This document shows, one piece after another, positions 8,394 to 17,800 of a stretch of 64,000 nucleotides of DNA. A model generated the notes under the pieces. The model had not been told where the DNA came from. It ran no database searches and saw only the letters and a program-made list of their open reading frames with translations. Source of the stretch: Exiguobacterium marinum DSM 16307 (GTDB lineage: Bacteria > Bacillota > Bacilli > Exiguobacteriales > Exiguobacteriaceae); assembly GCF_000620845.1 (NCBI RefSeq), contig NZ_KK211189.1:1069662-1133661 (forward strand). The letters are read 5' to 3'. Position 1 is the stretch's first letter, and each line of letters starts with the position of its first letter. Made by a program: the position numbers and the translations under genes.

Positions 8394-10151
8394 CTACCTG
8401 ACTGCTAGCGCCTTCCAGCCCGTCGCGCCCATGACGGCGCTCACTTTTGATTTCGGGATGACTAAGCGACCGCGATACGGGTCGTTAATGTATAAGTTTG
8501 ACTTGTCATAGCCGGTCGCCAACATGACGTGATAGTTGACGTAGCCGGTGAACTTCTTGTTCGAGGCGGTGTACCAGTTGAAGTAGCCGTACGGCTTGTT
8601 GAAGTCAACGCTCGCCCAGACGATGACCGGGTTGCCCATCGACAATTCCCGTTCAATCGAACCGAGTCCTTGGTTGGACAAGTCTTTCACAGGACGATAT
8701 TTGCTGGCAAATCCGATCATACCTTTTGGATAAATCCCATAGTTTTTATATTTGCCGAGCGTCCGTTTCGGGTCACCGGTGAACATGACGTTCGGGTCGA
8801 CCCAACGGTATAGTCTGTTCTCGTAGCGAGCGTTCCACATACTCTTTGGCATCTCGTTGTATAAGGTGGATGCGCCGACGGCACGGCCTTTCTCTTCAAG
8901 TGCCATCTTGAGGGAGAAGAACTCACAGCCAGACGGGTACCCCATCGGGAACTGACGATAGAGTGGGACGCTCATTTTATAGATGGACAGCGCTTGAGAA
9001 TAGACGCCCCGCGCATCGAATGAGGCGTTACCGACGCGGCGGTTTTGATACATTTTTCCGAACGTGTCGAAGTAATGCCATTTCCCGTTAATGGCTTGCC
9101 AGTCCGTCTTTTTCGTTAAGGCAGGTGCGAAATATTCGTACTGGGTCGTGTATTTCCAGCCTTTTTCGGGGACGCCGGTCGAGTGGAAATGATATGTTTT
9201 TCCATCCAATCGGAATTTCCCTTGCAGCCGATAACCGTATGTCGGATGGAACCCGACCTTCTTCCCATCAACCGTCTGGAATCCATATTCGCGTCGACCA
9301 TAGTAGTCGAACGAATAATAACGTGAGTTTAATTTATGGATTCCTTCAAGACGATAGCCGTAGGTCGGGTGAAAACCGTACATGACACCGTCAATGCGTT
9401 GGAGACCGTACTTACGGTCACCGTATTTTCCGAACAGATAGTGCCGGTTGTTAATACGATGAAGTCCCTCGAGACGATATCCATAATACGGATGGAAGCC
9501 ATACATTTTCTCGCCGATGCGGGCGAGTCCTTGACGACGTTTGCCGTCATTCCCGAAGTAGTAGCGACGCGTGCCGATCGTTTTCCAACCAGTCGCCATT
9601 TCGCCATGTTCCATCAGATAGTACTTTTTTCCGTCTATTGTGTACATGCCCGTATGGATTGTGCCGTCCGGGAAGAAGTAATGTTTGGCGTCACCAAGCT
9701 GTTGCCATCCCGAGAGACGGACCCCTTCCTCGGTGAAGTAGTACCGCTTGCCTGAGATTGTCTGGAAACCGGTAACCGGTTGACCGGTTTTATCGTAATA
9801 ATAGACGAGACCATCCCGTTCCTGCCATCCGATGAGCAGCTTCCCGTTCTCGTCAAATGTATATGTCGTGCCGTCGACAGTGTAAGGACCAGTGATGAGT
9901 CGTCCGTCTGCCTCAAAATAATATGTAGCGTCTTCGATTTCTTGCCAACCTGTAAGGAGCGTTCCGTCATCGTTCAGATAGTACGTATGGCCCTCAATTT
10001 CTTGCCAACCCGTCAACACCGTCCCGTCACTCGAGGTGTAGACGATGCCGTCGTCCGTCTGTTGGAATGACCCTTCAGCATGAGTCGATAGAGGAGAGGT
10101 GAAGAGGGTTCCAGCAATTAAACTGAACATTGTAGTCGTCTTCCAGTTCAT
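8394..10151 (-). CDS. Secreted C39-like cysteine peptidase with ~16 cell-wall-binding repeats
   Basis: A 585-residue exported protein. After the signal peptide (cleaved near STHA) come about 16 copies of a 20-21-residue aromatic/glycine repeat of the choline-binding (CW) type, e.g. GWQEIEGHTYYLNDDG, covering ~35-385. Copies 9-14 alternate between two forms (YGFHPTYGYRLEG and YLFGKYGDRKYG), a longer duplication unit of ~41 residues. The C-terminal papain-like domain of the C39_2 family has a plausible triad: Cys409 (SGCEFF), His541 (NYHVMLATGYD), Asn556 (YINDPYRG). A TTG lies further upstream but overlaps GGGAGG; the ATG at 10151 is correctly spaced. It probably acts at the wall surface on an unknown substrate. 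Confidence 0.88.
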   Translation of the reverse strand: MNWKTTTMFSLIAGTLFTSPLSTHAEGSFQQTDDGIVYTSSDGTVLTGWQEIEGHTYYLNDDGTLLTGWQEIEDATYYFEADGRLITGPYTVDGTTYTFDENGKLLIGWQERDGLVYYYDKTGQPVTGFQTISGKRYYFTEEGVRLSGWQQLGDAKHYFFPDGTIHTGMYTIDGKKYYLMEHGEMATGWKTIGTRRYYFGNDGKRRQGLARIGEKMYGFHPYYGYRLEGLHRINNRHYLFGKYGDRKYGLQRIDGVMYGFHPTYGYRLEGIHKLNSRYYSFDYYGRREYGFQTVDGKKVGFHPTYGYRLQGKFRLDGKTYHFHSTGVPEKGWKYTTQYEYFAPALTKKTDWQAINGKWHYFDTFGKMYQNRRVGNASFDARGVYSQALSIYKMSVPLYRQFPMGYPSGCEFFSLKMALEEKGRAVGASTLYNEMPKSMWNARYENRLYRWVDPNVMFTGDPKRTLGKYKNYGIYPKGMIGFASKYRPVKDLSNQGLGSIERELSMGNPVIVWASVDFNKPYGYFNWYTASNKKFTGYVNYHVMLATGYDKSNLYINDPYRGRLVIPKSKVSAVMGATGWKALAVR

Positions 10152-10184
10152 ATTGTTAAGCCTCCCGATTTTCAAAAAATCCTA

Positions 10185-10213
10185 TATAAAATAATATAAC
10201 CATTTTTATCCAA
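10185..10213 (-). promoter_or_regulatory. Promoter of the C39-like peptidase gene
   Basis: On the minus strand TTGGAT and TTTATA are separated by 17 bases, about 35 bases before the start codon. Confidence 0.5.
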
Positions 10214-10254
10214 GGGAAGATAGTGGCAAATGAATCATTTACAAGGTCAGACGT

Positions 10255-11013
10255 TTACGTCGAATGACTCATGAAGCGAAGGCGTTTCGACGCCACATAA
10301 AGCGAGAGGACGACAACGAGGATTCCGGTCAGGAGCGGCCAAACGAGATCCACCTCTGTCAGTAACACCTCGCTCGATAGCGGTCCGAGCATCCATGGCA
10401 TCCAATCAAGGTCGACCCAACCAATTAAGAGGGACATGACGAAGTGGAGTCCGAGCGTCAAGACGACCGCAACCACGCCGCTCTCTAGAAGTGCTGCGAT
10501 GAAAAAGAAGATAGATAGTTGCACGATGAAATGACAGACGAGAAGTGCCGTCGACACGAGAAAATCGACCGAGTCAAATGCATCAAATAGAATCACTGTA
10601 TAGTATGCTGCTGCCGTTTGTGCGAGCAAAATACCGCCGAACGTCAATAAGGCATAATGGGCCCATTTGCTGATGACAATACGTGATGTCGGGATTTGTA
10701 ATGACTTGAGCCATGCGAGTGTCCCATTCGTCCGTTCATGGCTGAACGTATGCATCGCCGACAATAAGACGATGAGGAGTCCGATTTGACGAAGCTGTTC
10801 ACTCACTGAGATTAAGACTTCCTCCGGAGTTGGGATCGGGATCTCGATGATGGTTCCGTCAGGGAAATTTCCACCGGAAGCGAGGATATCCGGTAAGAAG
10901 TAGAGTGTGATCGGCTGCATCGAGGCGAGGAGCATAAGGGCGACGGGAATCCAAATGAGTCGTTTGTTTGACCATGCTTCGCGCCATTCTTGTTTGAAGA
11001 TTGCTGTACGCAT
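10255..11013 (-). CDS. ABC-2 permease, YxlG-like
   Basis: A 252-residue membrane protein with about six hydrophobic segments: one at ~20-40, then five from ~80 to 245. An external loop (~45-72) is rich in proline and acidic residues. The start ATG shares one base with the ATPase stop (TGATG), so the two are coupled. Its position after a YxlE-like and a YxlF-like gene matches the last three genes of the B. subtilis sigY operon. Substrate unknown. Confidence 0.8.
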   Translation of the reverse strand: MRTAIFKQEWREAWSNKRLIWIPVALMLLASMQPITLYFLPDILASGGNFPDGTIIEIPIPTPEEVLISVSEQLRQIGLLIVLLSAMHTFSHERTNGTLAWLKSLQIPTSRIVISKWAHYALLTFGGILLAQTAAAYYTVILFDAFDSVDFLVSTALLVCHFIVQLSIFFFIAALLESGVVAVVLTLGLHFVMSLLIGWVDLDWMPWMLGPLSSEVLLTEVDLVWPLLTGILVVVLSLYVASKRLRFMSHST

Positions 11014-11861
11014 CAGGCGTTCACCTCCAAAAATAAGGACTCAAGAGACGGATGCCCGACGTGCAGCGATTGGATGACGACGTTCAGTTCCAAGACGCGT
11101 CGCAAAATCGCTCGCTCGGCGAGCTTTCGGTCCGATGATTCGAATACCCACGTTGAACCGTGTTGGATTGTCTGAGTCACACCTTCTAGTTGGTTCCAGT
11201 CCGCTCCACTCGTTTCGTCGTCGAAGAGTCGTAATTCGATGGTCGATTTCGAACCGAGCAGGTCGGTCACGGTGCCTTCCATGAGCAATTTTCCTTGTCG
11301 AAGCAAGAGCACCCAGTCGCTCGCTTCTTCGGCATCCGGGAGAACGTGCGTAGAGTAGAGAATCATTCGCTCCCGTTTCAAATCGCTCAATAAATCGAGC
11401 ACTTCCCGACGACCGCGAGGGTCGAGTGCGGAGACTGGTTCATCGAGCAGCAATAATTCCGGGTCATGCACGAGCGCCTGTGCGATGCCGAGTCGTTGGC
11501 GCATCCCTCCGGATAGGTTTGCAGCCGGTCGGTCGACCGGTTCGAGACCGACACGTTTTAACAGTTTGACGGGGTCGACGTGCTTTGTACCTGTCAACTC
11601 GACGGCATATCGAATCGTCTCGACGGGAGTCAAAGACGGGTAGAGGGCCGGACGTTGCGGCAAATAACCGATGCGTGTTTGTACGTGACCGCTCACGTCA
11701 CCACTTGTAGGGTTCGTGACACGGGCGAGCAAGTTTAAAAGCGTCGTCTTACCCGCTCCGTTCTCACCGAGTAAGGACGTGCACCCAGGGCGCAACTCAA
11801 AACTGACATCATCGAGTGCTTTGAACGATCCGAAGTGTTTCGAAATGTGTGTGACCTTCAT
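11013..11861 (-). CDS. ABC transporter ATP-binding protein, YxlF-like
   Basis: A 282-residue ATPase with Walker A GENGAGKTT, signature LSGGMRQRLGIAQAL, Walker B LLLLDEPVSALDPRG and the H-loop in YSTHVLPD; a ~75-residue C-terminal extension follows. An in-frame ATG six codons earlier exists, but the ATG at 11861 overlaps the preceding stop as ATGA and gives the usual short N-terminus MKVTHISKHFG, so it is preferred. It pairs with the downstream permease. Confidence 0.88.
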   Translation of the reverse strand: MKVTHISKHFGSFKALDDVSFELRPGCTSLLGENGAGKTTLLNLLARVTNPTSGDVSGHVQTRIGYLPQRPALYPSLTPVETIRYAVELTGTKHVDPVKLLKRVGLEPVDRPAANLSGGMRQRLGIAQALVHDPELLLLDEPVSALDPRGRREVLDLLSDLKRERMILYSTHVLPDAEEASDWVLLLRQGKLLMEGTVTDLLGSKSTIELRLFDDETSGADWNQLEGVTQTIQHGSTWVFESSDRKLAERAILRRVLELNVVIQSLHVGHPSLESLFLEVNA

Positions 11862-12064
11862 CGTTTTGCCCGTCCCCATAAGAAGTAAACAATCGGTCCA
11901 AGAATGTTAATGAAGACGATGACGAGGAGCCATACCCATTTCGGTCCGTTCGTCACGTCGCGTTTGAATAGGTCGATCAAAGCGACAACGAGCAGGATGA
12001 GTTGCAAAATCAAGACAGGGAGTAGGATGAGTAAAAGTGTATTCGGGTCGTTTGTGATATCCAT
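11858..12064 (-). CDS. Small PLDc_N-domain membrane protein, YxlE-like
   Basis: A 68-residue protein with two transmembrane helices (~8-31 and ~43-62) joined by a basic loop. The motifs LIDLFKR, NGPKWVW and FINILGPIVYFLWGR are those of the PLDc_N family, including YxlE, which in B. subtilis helps hold the sigma factor SigY inactive. The start follows AAAGGAGG. It is first of a three-gene operon with an ABC transporter; no sigma factor or YxlC/YxlD partner is adjacent here. Confidence 0.85.
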   Translation of the reverse strand: MDITNDPNTLLLILLPVLILQLILLVVALIDLFKRDVTNGPKWVWLLVIVFINILGPIVYFLWGRAKR

Positions 12065-12136
12065 AGCGAGAACCTCCTTTTGAAGTAAACGATCTTTAAC
12101 TCATTCTACACGAACGAAAGGTCCCCTGTATGTGAC

Positions 12137-12168
12137 ACAAAAAATCCCCATCTCACATGGAGATGGGG
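12137..12168 (-). terminator. Intrinsic terminator of the universal stress protein gene
   Basis: On the minus strand CCCCATCTC and GAGATGGGG form a perfect 9-base-pair stem followed by a T run. Confidence 0.85.
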
Positions 12169-12176
12169 AAAACGGA

Positions 12177-12590
12177 TCATTTGACGATGATGACAGGAGC
12201 GAGCGCGCGTTTGGCGAGTTTATGACTCACGCTACCGAGCACGAACTCTTGGAACGTATTTAAGCCACGCGAGCCGACAACGACATATTCATAAGGCTCG
12301 TGATTCGCATATTTGACGAGCTCAACGTCCGGTTCGCCTCGGAGCTCAATATATTCGTAATGGATTCCTTCCGCTTCCGCCAAGTCAAACAATGGCTTGA
12401 GCATCTGTTTACGCTTCGTCTCCAAATCGATTTTACCTGTCGAATTGAGAGCCGCTTCCTTCGATTCTTTCGCACTGATGACGTGAACGATATCGATTGA
12501 CGCATTCGACGCCTTTGCAAGTTGAATCGCTTTTTCAAGCGCACGTTTCGAGTGGGCAGAACCATCTGCCGCTAAAAATACCTTTCCCAT
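12177..12590 (-). CDS. Universal stress protein (UspA family)
   Basis: A 137-residue cytoplasmic protein with the UspA fold. The ATP-binding signature GSRGLNTFQEFVLGSVSHKL fits the G-2x-G-9x-G(S/T) pattern, so it is likely of the ATP-binding class. The N-terminus VFLAADGSAHSKRALEKAI is also typical. The ATG follows GAGGAGGAG. It lies 69 bases after a SulP transporter gene on the same strand, a common pairing, and may be partly read through from it. Confidence 0.92.
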   Translation of the reverse strand: MGKVFLAADGSAHSKRALEKAIQLAKASNASIDIVHVISAKESKEAALNSTGKIDLETKRKQMLKPLFDLAEAEGIHYEYIELRGEPDVELVKYANHEPYEYVVVGSRGLNTFQEFVLGSVSHKLAKRALAPVIIVK

Positions 12591-12659
12591 GAAAACTCCT
12601 CCTCTTTCGCACGTTCTACTTTTAGTATAGGTGATTTGCCGAACAGGGGAAATGACGAA

Positions 12660-14141
12660 TCAGTGACCGGCGTTCGTATCTTGTTGCTTCAAGTGAAGCG
12701 CGAGAGTGTTGAGCAGTTTTTCCGAGTCTTTGTTCAAGTTAAGAAGTTCCGGTTCGATTCCGACTTCTCGGTATTTAAAGACGACCTTATCGATGGCACC
12801 GATGGCCGAATCATCCCAAAGATGCGTGTTCGCAAAGTCGATTGTGACTGTGTTGATTCCTGCGTCGATATCTTCTGTAATATCGAACTGGTTGACAAAT
12901 TCAGACGTCGAAGCGAAGAACAGCTGTCCGTTGACTGTATAATCTACGCGGTTTGAAGTAACTTGGCGACCGAGGTCGATCTTTGAAATTTTGGCGGCGA
13001 ATAAAATCGCAGCCGTCAAGATTCCACCGAGTACCCCGAGGGACAGGTCATGTGTGAAGACAGTGACGAGGACCGTGACGAGCATGACGACCGTATCCGA
13101 CTTTTGAGCGGTGCGCATCGCTTTGAGCGAGCCCCAGTCAAATGTTGCATACGATACGAAGAACATGACTCCGACGAGCGCACCGACCGGGATGAGCATG
13201 AGTACATCACTCATCGTCATGATCATGATGAAGAGTGCAAGTCCGGCTGTGAACGTTGACAGACGACCACGCGCACCTGACGAAACGTTGATGACAGATT
13301 GACCGATCATCGCACATCCTGGCATCCCACCGAAGAATCCGGCGATGATGTTCGAAATTCCTTGTCCGCGTGATTCGCGGTTTTTGTTGGAATCTGTACC
13401 TGTCATGTCATCGACGATTTGCGCCGTCAAGAGCGATTCAATCAATCCGACAAAGGCGAGCGAAATCGAGTACGGCAAGATAATCATAAGTGTCTCGAGC
13501 GTGAACGGCACATCCGGGAACAAGAAGTCCGGAAGCGTAGCTGAAATCGTCCCCATATCTCCAATGTTTTTCGTATCAAGCCCGAATGTAATCGCGAGAA
13601 TGGTCATGACGACAATCGCGACGAGCGGAGCCGGGATCGCTTTCGTGACACGTGGGAACAAGAAGATGATGGCGAGTGATGCGGCGACAATCGCCCAGAT
13701 GATCCAGCTTTCGCCTTCAAAGTTTGACAATTGTGCCTGGAAAATCAAAATGGCGAGCGCATTGACGAAACCGACCATGACGGCGCGCGGAATGAATTTC
13801 ATCAACCGGGCGATGCCGAAGTAGCCGAGAACGATTTGAATGATCCCGGTCAAAATACCGGCGGCGAGCAAGTACTGGAGACCATGGTCGGCGACGAGTG
13901 AAACGATGACGAGCGCCATCGCACCAGTTGCAGCCGAAATCATCGCAGGACGGCCTCCGGCGATTGAGATGACCATAGCGATAATGAATGAGGCATACAG
14001 TCCGACCATCGGGTTGACTCCCGCGATGAGGGAGAAGGCGATGGCTTCCGGGATGAGCGCTAGGGCGACGACAATCCCGGCTAAAATGTCGGCTCGGACA
14101 TTTCCGAGCCATTCGTGTTTCAACGTATTCAATCTTTCCAA
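12660..14141 (-). CDS. SulP-family anion transporter with STAS domain
   Basis: A 493-residue membrane protein that would carry sulfate, bicarbonate or a similar anion. The SulP start is clear ([24 protein letters not shown], broken over the first helices), with about 11-12 hydrophobic segments to ~380 and a C-terminal STAS domain (~395-490) bearing [19 protein letters not shown]. The start is TTG at 14141, seven bases after AAAGGTG. Substrate cannot be decided; sulfate-assimilation or carbonic anhydrase genes are not nearby. Confidence 0.88.
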   Translation of the reverse strand: MERLNTLKHEWLGNVRADILAGIVVALALIPEAIAFSLIAGVNPMVGLYASFIIAMVISIAGGRPAMISAATGAMALVIVSLVADHGLQYLLAAGILTGIIQIVLGYFGIARLMKFIPRAVMVGFVNALAILIFQAQLSNFEGESWIIWAIVAASLAIIFLFPRVTKAIPAPLVAIVVMTILAITFGLDTKNIGDMGTISATLPDFLFPDVPFTLETLMIILPYSISLAFVGLIESLLTAQIVDDMTGTDSNKNRESRGQGISNIIAGFFGGMPGCAMIGQSVINVSSGARGRLSTFTAGLALFIMIMTMSDVLMLIPVGALVGVMFFVSYATFDWGSLKAMRTAQKSDTVVMLVTVLVTVFTHDLSLGVLGGILTAAILFAAKISKIDLGRQVTSNRVDYTVNGQLFFASTSEFVNQFDITEDIDAGINTVTIDFANTHLWDDSAIGAIDKVVFKYREVGIEPELLNLNKDSEKLLNTLALHLKQQDTNAGH

Positions 14142-14283
14142 AAGAACACACCTTTCTCTTTATAATATGATGATTTGATTTTCGAGTCTCACGAAAATCA
14201 AAATAATGGATTCTGACATTTTCAACGTGTTTCATCATACCGAATTCAACCCGAAATGACAATTGCTTCGTGTTAAAAACTAT

Positions 14284-14313
14284 GTTATTTTCATAACGTA
14301 CAGGTTATATAAC
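14284..14313 (+). promoter_or_regulatory. Candidate ArsR operator region
   Basis: Two inverted repeats, GTTAT-TTTC-ATAAC (14284-14297) and GTTATATAAC (14304-14313), lie 30-60 bases before arsR. A TTGCTT hexamer upstream with TATTTT 17 bases later would place the first repeat over the -10 element. ArsR proteins bind such AT-rich dyads; binding is inferred. Confidence 0.5.
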
Positions 14314-14344
14314 GGAAGGGTTATATGAGAGGTGGGGAACAAAT

Positions 14345-14662
14345 ATGTACGCTGTAGATGAACTGAGTAAAGTACTCAAGGTGCTCGGTGACCCGACCCG
14401 GTTGACGATGTTGAAACAGATGGAAGCAGGCGAACAGTGTGCCTGTAGCTTCGTCGATCGTTTCGACATCTCGCAACCGGCGATCAGCCGTCACTTGAAA
14501 ATGTTGCGTCAGGCGGGACTTTTATTAGAGCGCCGGGACAAACAGTGGATTCACTATCGATTGAACGAGACGAGCCCGTTTTATCCGCTCGTCGTCGACC
14601 TATTGAAACAAGTGGAACTGACTGAAGTGGCGTGTACGTGTGATGTCTCATGTGACACTTGA
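14345..14662 (+). CDS. arsR: ArsR/SmtB-family arsenic-responsive repressor
   Basis: A 105-residue winged-helix repressor. The DNA-recognition helix ISQPAISRHLKMLRQAGLL is typical, preceded by LGDPTRLTML. Cys32 and Cys34 (QCACSFVD) match the site used by ArsR for arsenite, although E. coli ArsR has ELCVCDL there. Three more cysteines at the C-terminus (97, 99, 103; ACTCDVSC) could add a ligand or a second site. It is the first gene of the arsR-arsB-reductase operon, 27 bases before arsB. Confidence 0.92.
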   Translation: MYAVDELSKVLKVLGDPTRLTMLKQMEAGEQCACSFVDRFDISQPAISRHLKMLRQAGLLLERRDKQWIHYRLNETSPFYPLVVDLLKQVELTEVACTCDVSCDT

Positions 14663-14689
14663 TGAATTGAAAAGTTGGAGGGAAATGTT

Positions 14690-15976
14690 TTGGAATGGAT
14701 TGCTAGTCTTATATTTGTGGTGACGCTTTTCCTCATCATCAAACAACCGAAAGGCCTCGGCATCGGTTACTCGGCGATGGGGATGGCCGTCATTGCCCTC
14801 ATTTTGGGCGTCGTCAATTTTGATGATGTCGGAACAGTATGGGGTATCATTTGGAACGCGACGTTCACATTCATCGCGATTATCATCATTTCGCTCATTT
14901 TAGACGAGATTGGATTTTTCGAATGGGCCGCATTACATATGGCCCGAATCGCAAAAGGTGGTGGAGTGAAGTTATTCGTCTACATCACGCTACTCGGTGC
15001 GCTCGTTGCGGCACTATTTGCAAACGACGGGGCGGCGCTCATCTTGACGCCGATCGTCTTAGCGATGGTCCGGGCTCTCAAACTGCCGGATGCGGTCGTC
15101 TTGGCGTACGTCATGGCCTCTGGATTTATCGCCGATACAGCGAGTTTGCCGTTCATCGTGTCGAACCTGGTCAATATCGTCTCGGCCGACTTCTTCGGAA
15201 TCGGGTTCGCCGAGTATGCGGCACGGATGGTGTTCGTCAACGTCTTTGCGGTTGCGGGTAGTCTACTCGTATTGTATTTGTACTTCAGAAAAGACATCCC
15301 GAAACAGTATGATGCATCTCAATTGGCTAAACCTGCGTCAGTCATCAAAGACCATACGATGTTCCGCTTATCGTGGGTCGTGCTCGCGTTACTCGTCATC
15401 GGTTACTTTACGAGTGATTTGATTGGCATCCCGGTCTCATTCGTCGCCGCTGTCATCGCCCTATTTTTCTTGGTGATGGCGAACCGTTCAGCTGCGGTAG
15501 AGACGGCACAAGTCGTCAAAGGAGCACCGTGGGCCATCGTCTTCTTCTCGCTCGGCATGTACGTCGTTGTTTATGGATTACAGAACGCCGGACTCACACA
15601 AGTGCTTGCGAACTTTATCGACTGGTTTGCGGTGAATGCCTTCAGTGCGACGTTCGGAATGGGATTTTTGGCTGCCGTCTTGTCCTCAGTCATGAATAAC
15701 ATGCCGACCGTCATGATTGATGCGCTCGCCATCGACTTGACGAATACGACCGGCCAGATTCGGGAAGCACTCATTTATGCGAATGTCATCGGCTCAGACT
15801 TAGGTCCGAAGATTACGCCGATCGGGTCGCTCGCGACATTATTATGGCTCCACGTACTTCGGACAAAAGGGTTGAGAATTGGATGGGGTGAATACTTTAA
15901 AGTCGGGATCATCCTGACGATTCCAACACTCGCCATCACACTATTTGGTTTGTATATCAGCTTACTACTTTATTAA
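14690..15976 (+). CDS. arsB: Arsenite efflux pump ArsB
   Basis: A membrane protein of 428 residues with about 11-12 hydrophobic segments, which expels arsenite or antimonite. ArsB hallmarks include [43 protein letters not shown] and [23 protein letters not shown] at 14675 is part of the Shine-Dalgarno TTGGAGGG; the TTG at 14690, seven bases later, is taken as the start. No arsA ATPase is adjacent, so it would work as a secondary transporter. Confidence 0.93.
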   Translation: MEWIASLIFVVTLFLIIKQPKGLGIGYSAMGMAVIALILGVVNFDDVGTVWGIIWNATFTFIAIIIISLILDEIGFFEWAALHMARIAKGGGVKLFVYITLLGALVAALFANDGAALILTPIVLAMVRALKLPDAVVLAYVMASGFIADTASLPFIVSNLVNIVSADFFGIGFAEYAARMVFVNVFAVAGSLLVLYLYFRKDIPKQYDASQLAKPASVIKDHTMFRLSWVVLALLVIGYFTSDLIGIPVSFVAAVIALFFLVMANRSAAVETAQVVKGAPWAIVFFSLGMYVVVYGLQNAGLTQVLANFIDWFAVNAFSATFGMGFLAAVLSSVMNNMPTVMIDALAIDLTNTTGQIREALIYANVIGSDLGPKITPIGSLATLLWLHVLRTKGLRIGWGEYFKVGIILTIPTLAITLFGLYISLLLY

Positions 15977-15988
15977 GGAGTTGTTTTT

Positions 15989-17647
15989 ATGAAATTAGTG
16001 ATTATCGGTTCGGTCGCAGCGGGGACATCCGTTGCAGCAAAGGCACGTCGTAACAACGAAGATGCACAGATTACGATTTACGACCGGGATTACGATATCT
16101 CGTATTCGGGATGTGGGATTCCTTACTATGTCGGTGGAGAAGTCGAATCACGTGATGACTTGACGCCGCGTGACGCCGCCTTCTTTAAGAAGCGGTATAA
16201 CATCGACGTCATGACACGACATAACGTGACAGCGGTCGACAAGGATGCGAAAACGGTGACGGTTGAAAACTTAGATACCGGTGAGACGTTCACGGACTCG
16301 TATGATGTCCTCGTCCTCGCGACAGGGGCGACAAGCATCGTCCCACCGATTCCTGGAGTGAAATCGGACAACGTCTTCCCGATTCGAAACATCCAACACG
16401 CGGAAGCTACACGTTCGTTCGTGGATTCGACAGACCCAAAACATGCGACGATTATCGGGGCCGGCTTCATCGGTCTTGAGATGGCCGAACAGTTGAAACT
16501 TCGCGGTGTGGAGGTCACTATCATCGAGCGCGTGCCGCAAGTCATGCCCCCACTCGACAAGGACATGGCATGCCGCGTCGAGGAGCATCTCGAACAGAAC
16601 GGGATTGAGCTCATGCTCGGTGAGACGGTGACGGAACTCATTGGTGACGGTCATGTGGAGCGTGTCGTCACCGAGAGTGGGAAGACGATTGAGACAGATT
16701 TCGTCATCCTATCGGTCGGGGTCCGTCCGAACGTCGAACTCGCTATGCAAATGGGTGTCAAATTGGGTGAAACGGGTGCGATTGCCGTCAATGAGCGGAT
16801 GGAGACGAACGTCTCAGACGTGTATGCCGCCGGTGACGTCGCGGAGAGCTTCTCCATCGTGACAGGTAAACCAATCTGGCGCCCGCTCGGTTCGACAGCG
16901 AATAAGATGGGGCGGACCGCTGGGGACATCATCACGGGAGGACATCTCGAACATCGCGGCATCCTCGGTACGGGCATCTTCAAAGTGTTCGGACTTGCCG
17001 TGGCGCAGACGGGTCTCGCCGAAAAAGAAGCGCGTGAACTCGGGTACGATATTGAGGTGCTTCATAACACGAAACCGGATAAACCAGCCTATATGGGTGG
17101 AAAAGATATGACGATTAAAGCAGTCGCGGACCGTGCGACACGTCAACTGCTCGGCGTCCAAATCGTCGGATTCGAAGGGGTCGACAAGCGAATCGACGTC
17201 TTCGTCACGGCGATCACGCTCAAGGCAAAAGTAGATGATTTGTTCCACCTCGACCTTGCCTACGCACCACCGTTCTCGACGACGAAAGATCCAGTCATGT
17301 ATACGGGGATGGTCCTTTCGAACAGCATCGACAAGGCGGCACGACTCATCACACCGGCCGAGCTTCAGACACGAATCGATGCCGGAGAAGACATGCAAAT
17401 CATCGATACGCGTAAAGCAGCACAGTTCGAGAAGGCATGTGTCGATTGTGCGGTCAACGTCCCGCTCGGTAATCTCCGGGAAGCGGCGAATGACATGGAC
17501 AAAAACAAACCGACCGTCGTCTACTGTAACGGCGGAGTGACGGGGAACGCGGCACAGAACGTGCTCCGTAACCTCGGATTCACCGACGTGTACAACTTGT
17601 CGGGCGGTAACAAAAACTATCAGTTATTCAAAAAGTACGGGAACTAA
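15989..17647 (+). CDS. cdr: CoA-disulfide reductase with C-terminal rhodanese domain
   Basis: A 552-residue flavoprotein. The N-terminal FAD/NAD(P)H disulfide reductase (~1-445) has a dinucleotide motif VIIGSVAAGTSVAAKARR and a single active-site cysteine, Cys42 in SYSGCGIPYYVGG, as in CoA-disulfide and CoA-persulfide reductases. The C-terminal ~90 residues form a rhodanese domain with catalytic cysteine in VVYCNGGVTG. It starts 12 bases after arsB and ends the operon. A link to arsenic through thiol redox or persulfide handling is inferred. Confidence 0.9.
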   Translation: MKLVIIGSVAAGTSVAAKARRNNEDAQITIYDRDYDISYSGCGIPYYVGGEVESRDDLTPRDAAFFKKRYNIDVMTRHNVTAVDKDAKTVTVENLDTGETFTDSYDVLVLATGATSIVPPIPGVKSDNVFPIRNIQHAEATRSFVDSTDPKHATIIGAGFIGLEMAEQLKLRGVEVTIIERVPQVMPPLDKDMACRVEEHLEQNGIELMLGETVTELIGDGHVERVVTESGKTIETDFVILSVGVRPNVELAMQMGVKLGETGAIAVNERMETNVSDVYAAGDVAESFSIVTGKPIWRPLGSTANKMGRTAGDIITGGHLEHRGILGTGIFKVFGLAVAQTGLAEKEARELGYDIEVLHNTKPDKPAYMGGKDMTIKAVADRATRQLLGVQIVGFEGVDKRIDVFVTAITLKAKVDDLFHLDLAYAPPFSTTKDPVMYTGMVLSNSIDKAARLITPAELQTRIDAGEDMQIIDTRKAAQFEKACVDCAVNVPLGNLREAANDMDKNKPTVVYCNGGVTGNAAQNVLRNLGFTDVYNLSGGNKNYQLFKKYGN

Positions 17648-17652
17648 ACAAG

Positions 17653-17684
17653 ACGACGTCCGAGTCATACGGACGTCGTTTTTT
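17653..17684 (+). terminator. Intrinsic terminator of the ars operon
   Basis: ACGACGTCCG and CGGACGTCGT form a 10-base-pair stem with a 7-base loop and a T run. Confidence 0.88.
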
Positions 17685-17766
17685 GTGAACAGAACTCTCT
17701 TTAGTCCATATTCCTTAGGTGACATGCCCGTCAACTGATGACAATTGACCCTTTTCTAAAATAACA

Positions 17767-17795
17767 TTGATTCGTTAAAGGAAACCGTTTACAAT
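17767..17795 (+). promoter_or_regulatory. Promoter of the pullulanase gene
   Basis: TTGATT (17767-17772) and TACAAT (17790-17795) are 17 bases apart, a good SigA-type promoter, 48 bases before the start codon. Confidence 0.7.
17780..17793 (-). promoter_or_regulatory. cre box 1 of pullulanase
   Basis: On the minus strand TGTAAACGGTTTCC matches the CcpA consensus TGWAANCGNTNWCA except for the last base. It overlaps the spacer and -10 element. Confidence 0.7.
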
Positions 17796-17800
17796 TTTTG

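Noticed and set aside
9230-9600. Repeated DNA pattern that looks like a repeat array
   Set aside because: The periodicity comes from protein-coding wall-binding repeats; spacers are not unique and unit length is in codons, so it is not CRISPR.
13717-14262. 181-residue open frame overlapping the SulP gene on the same strand
   Set aside because: It is another frame of sulP, rich in Arg and His, with no hydrophobic or domain pattern.
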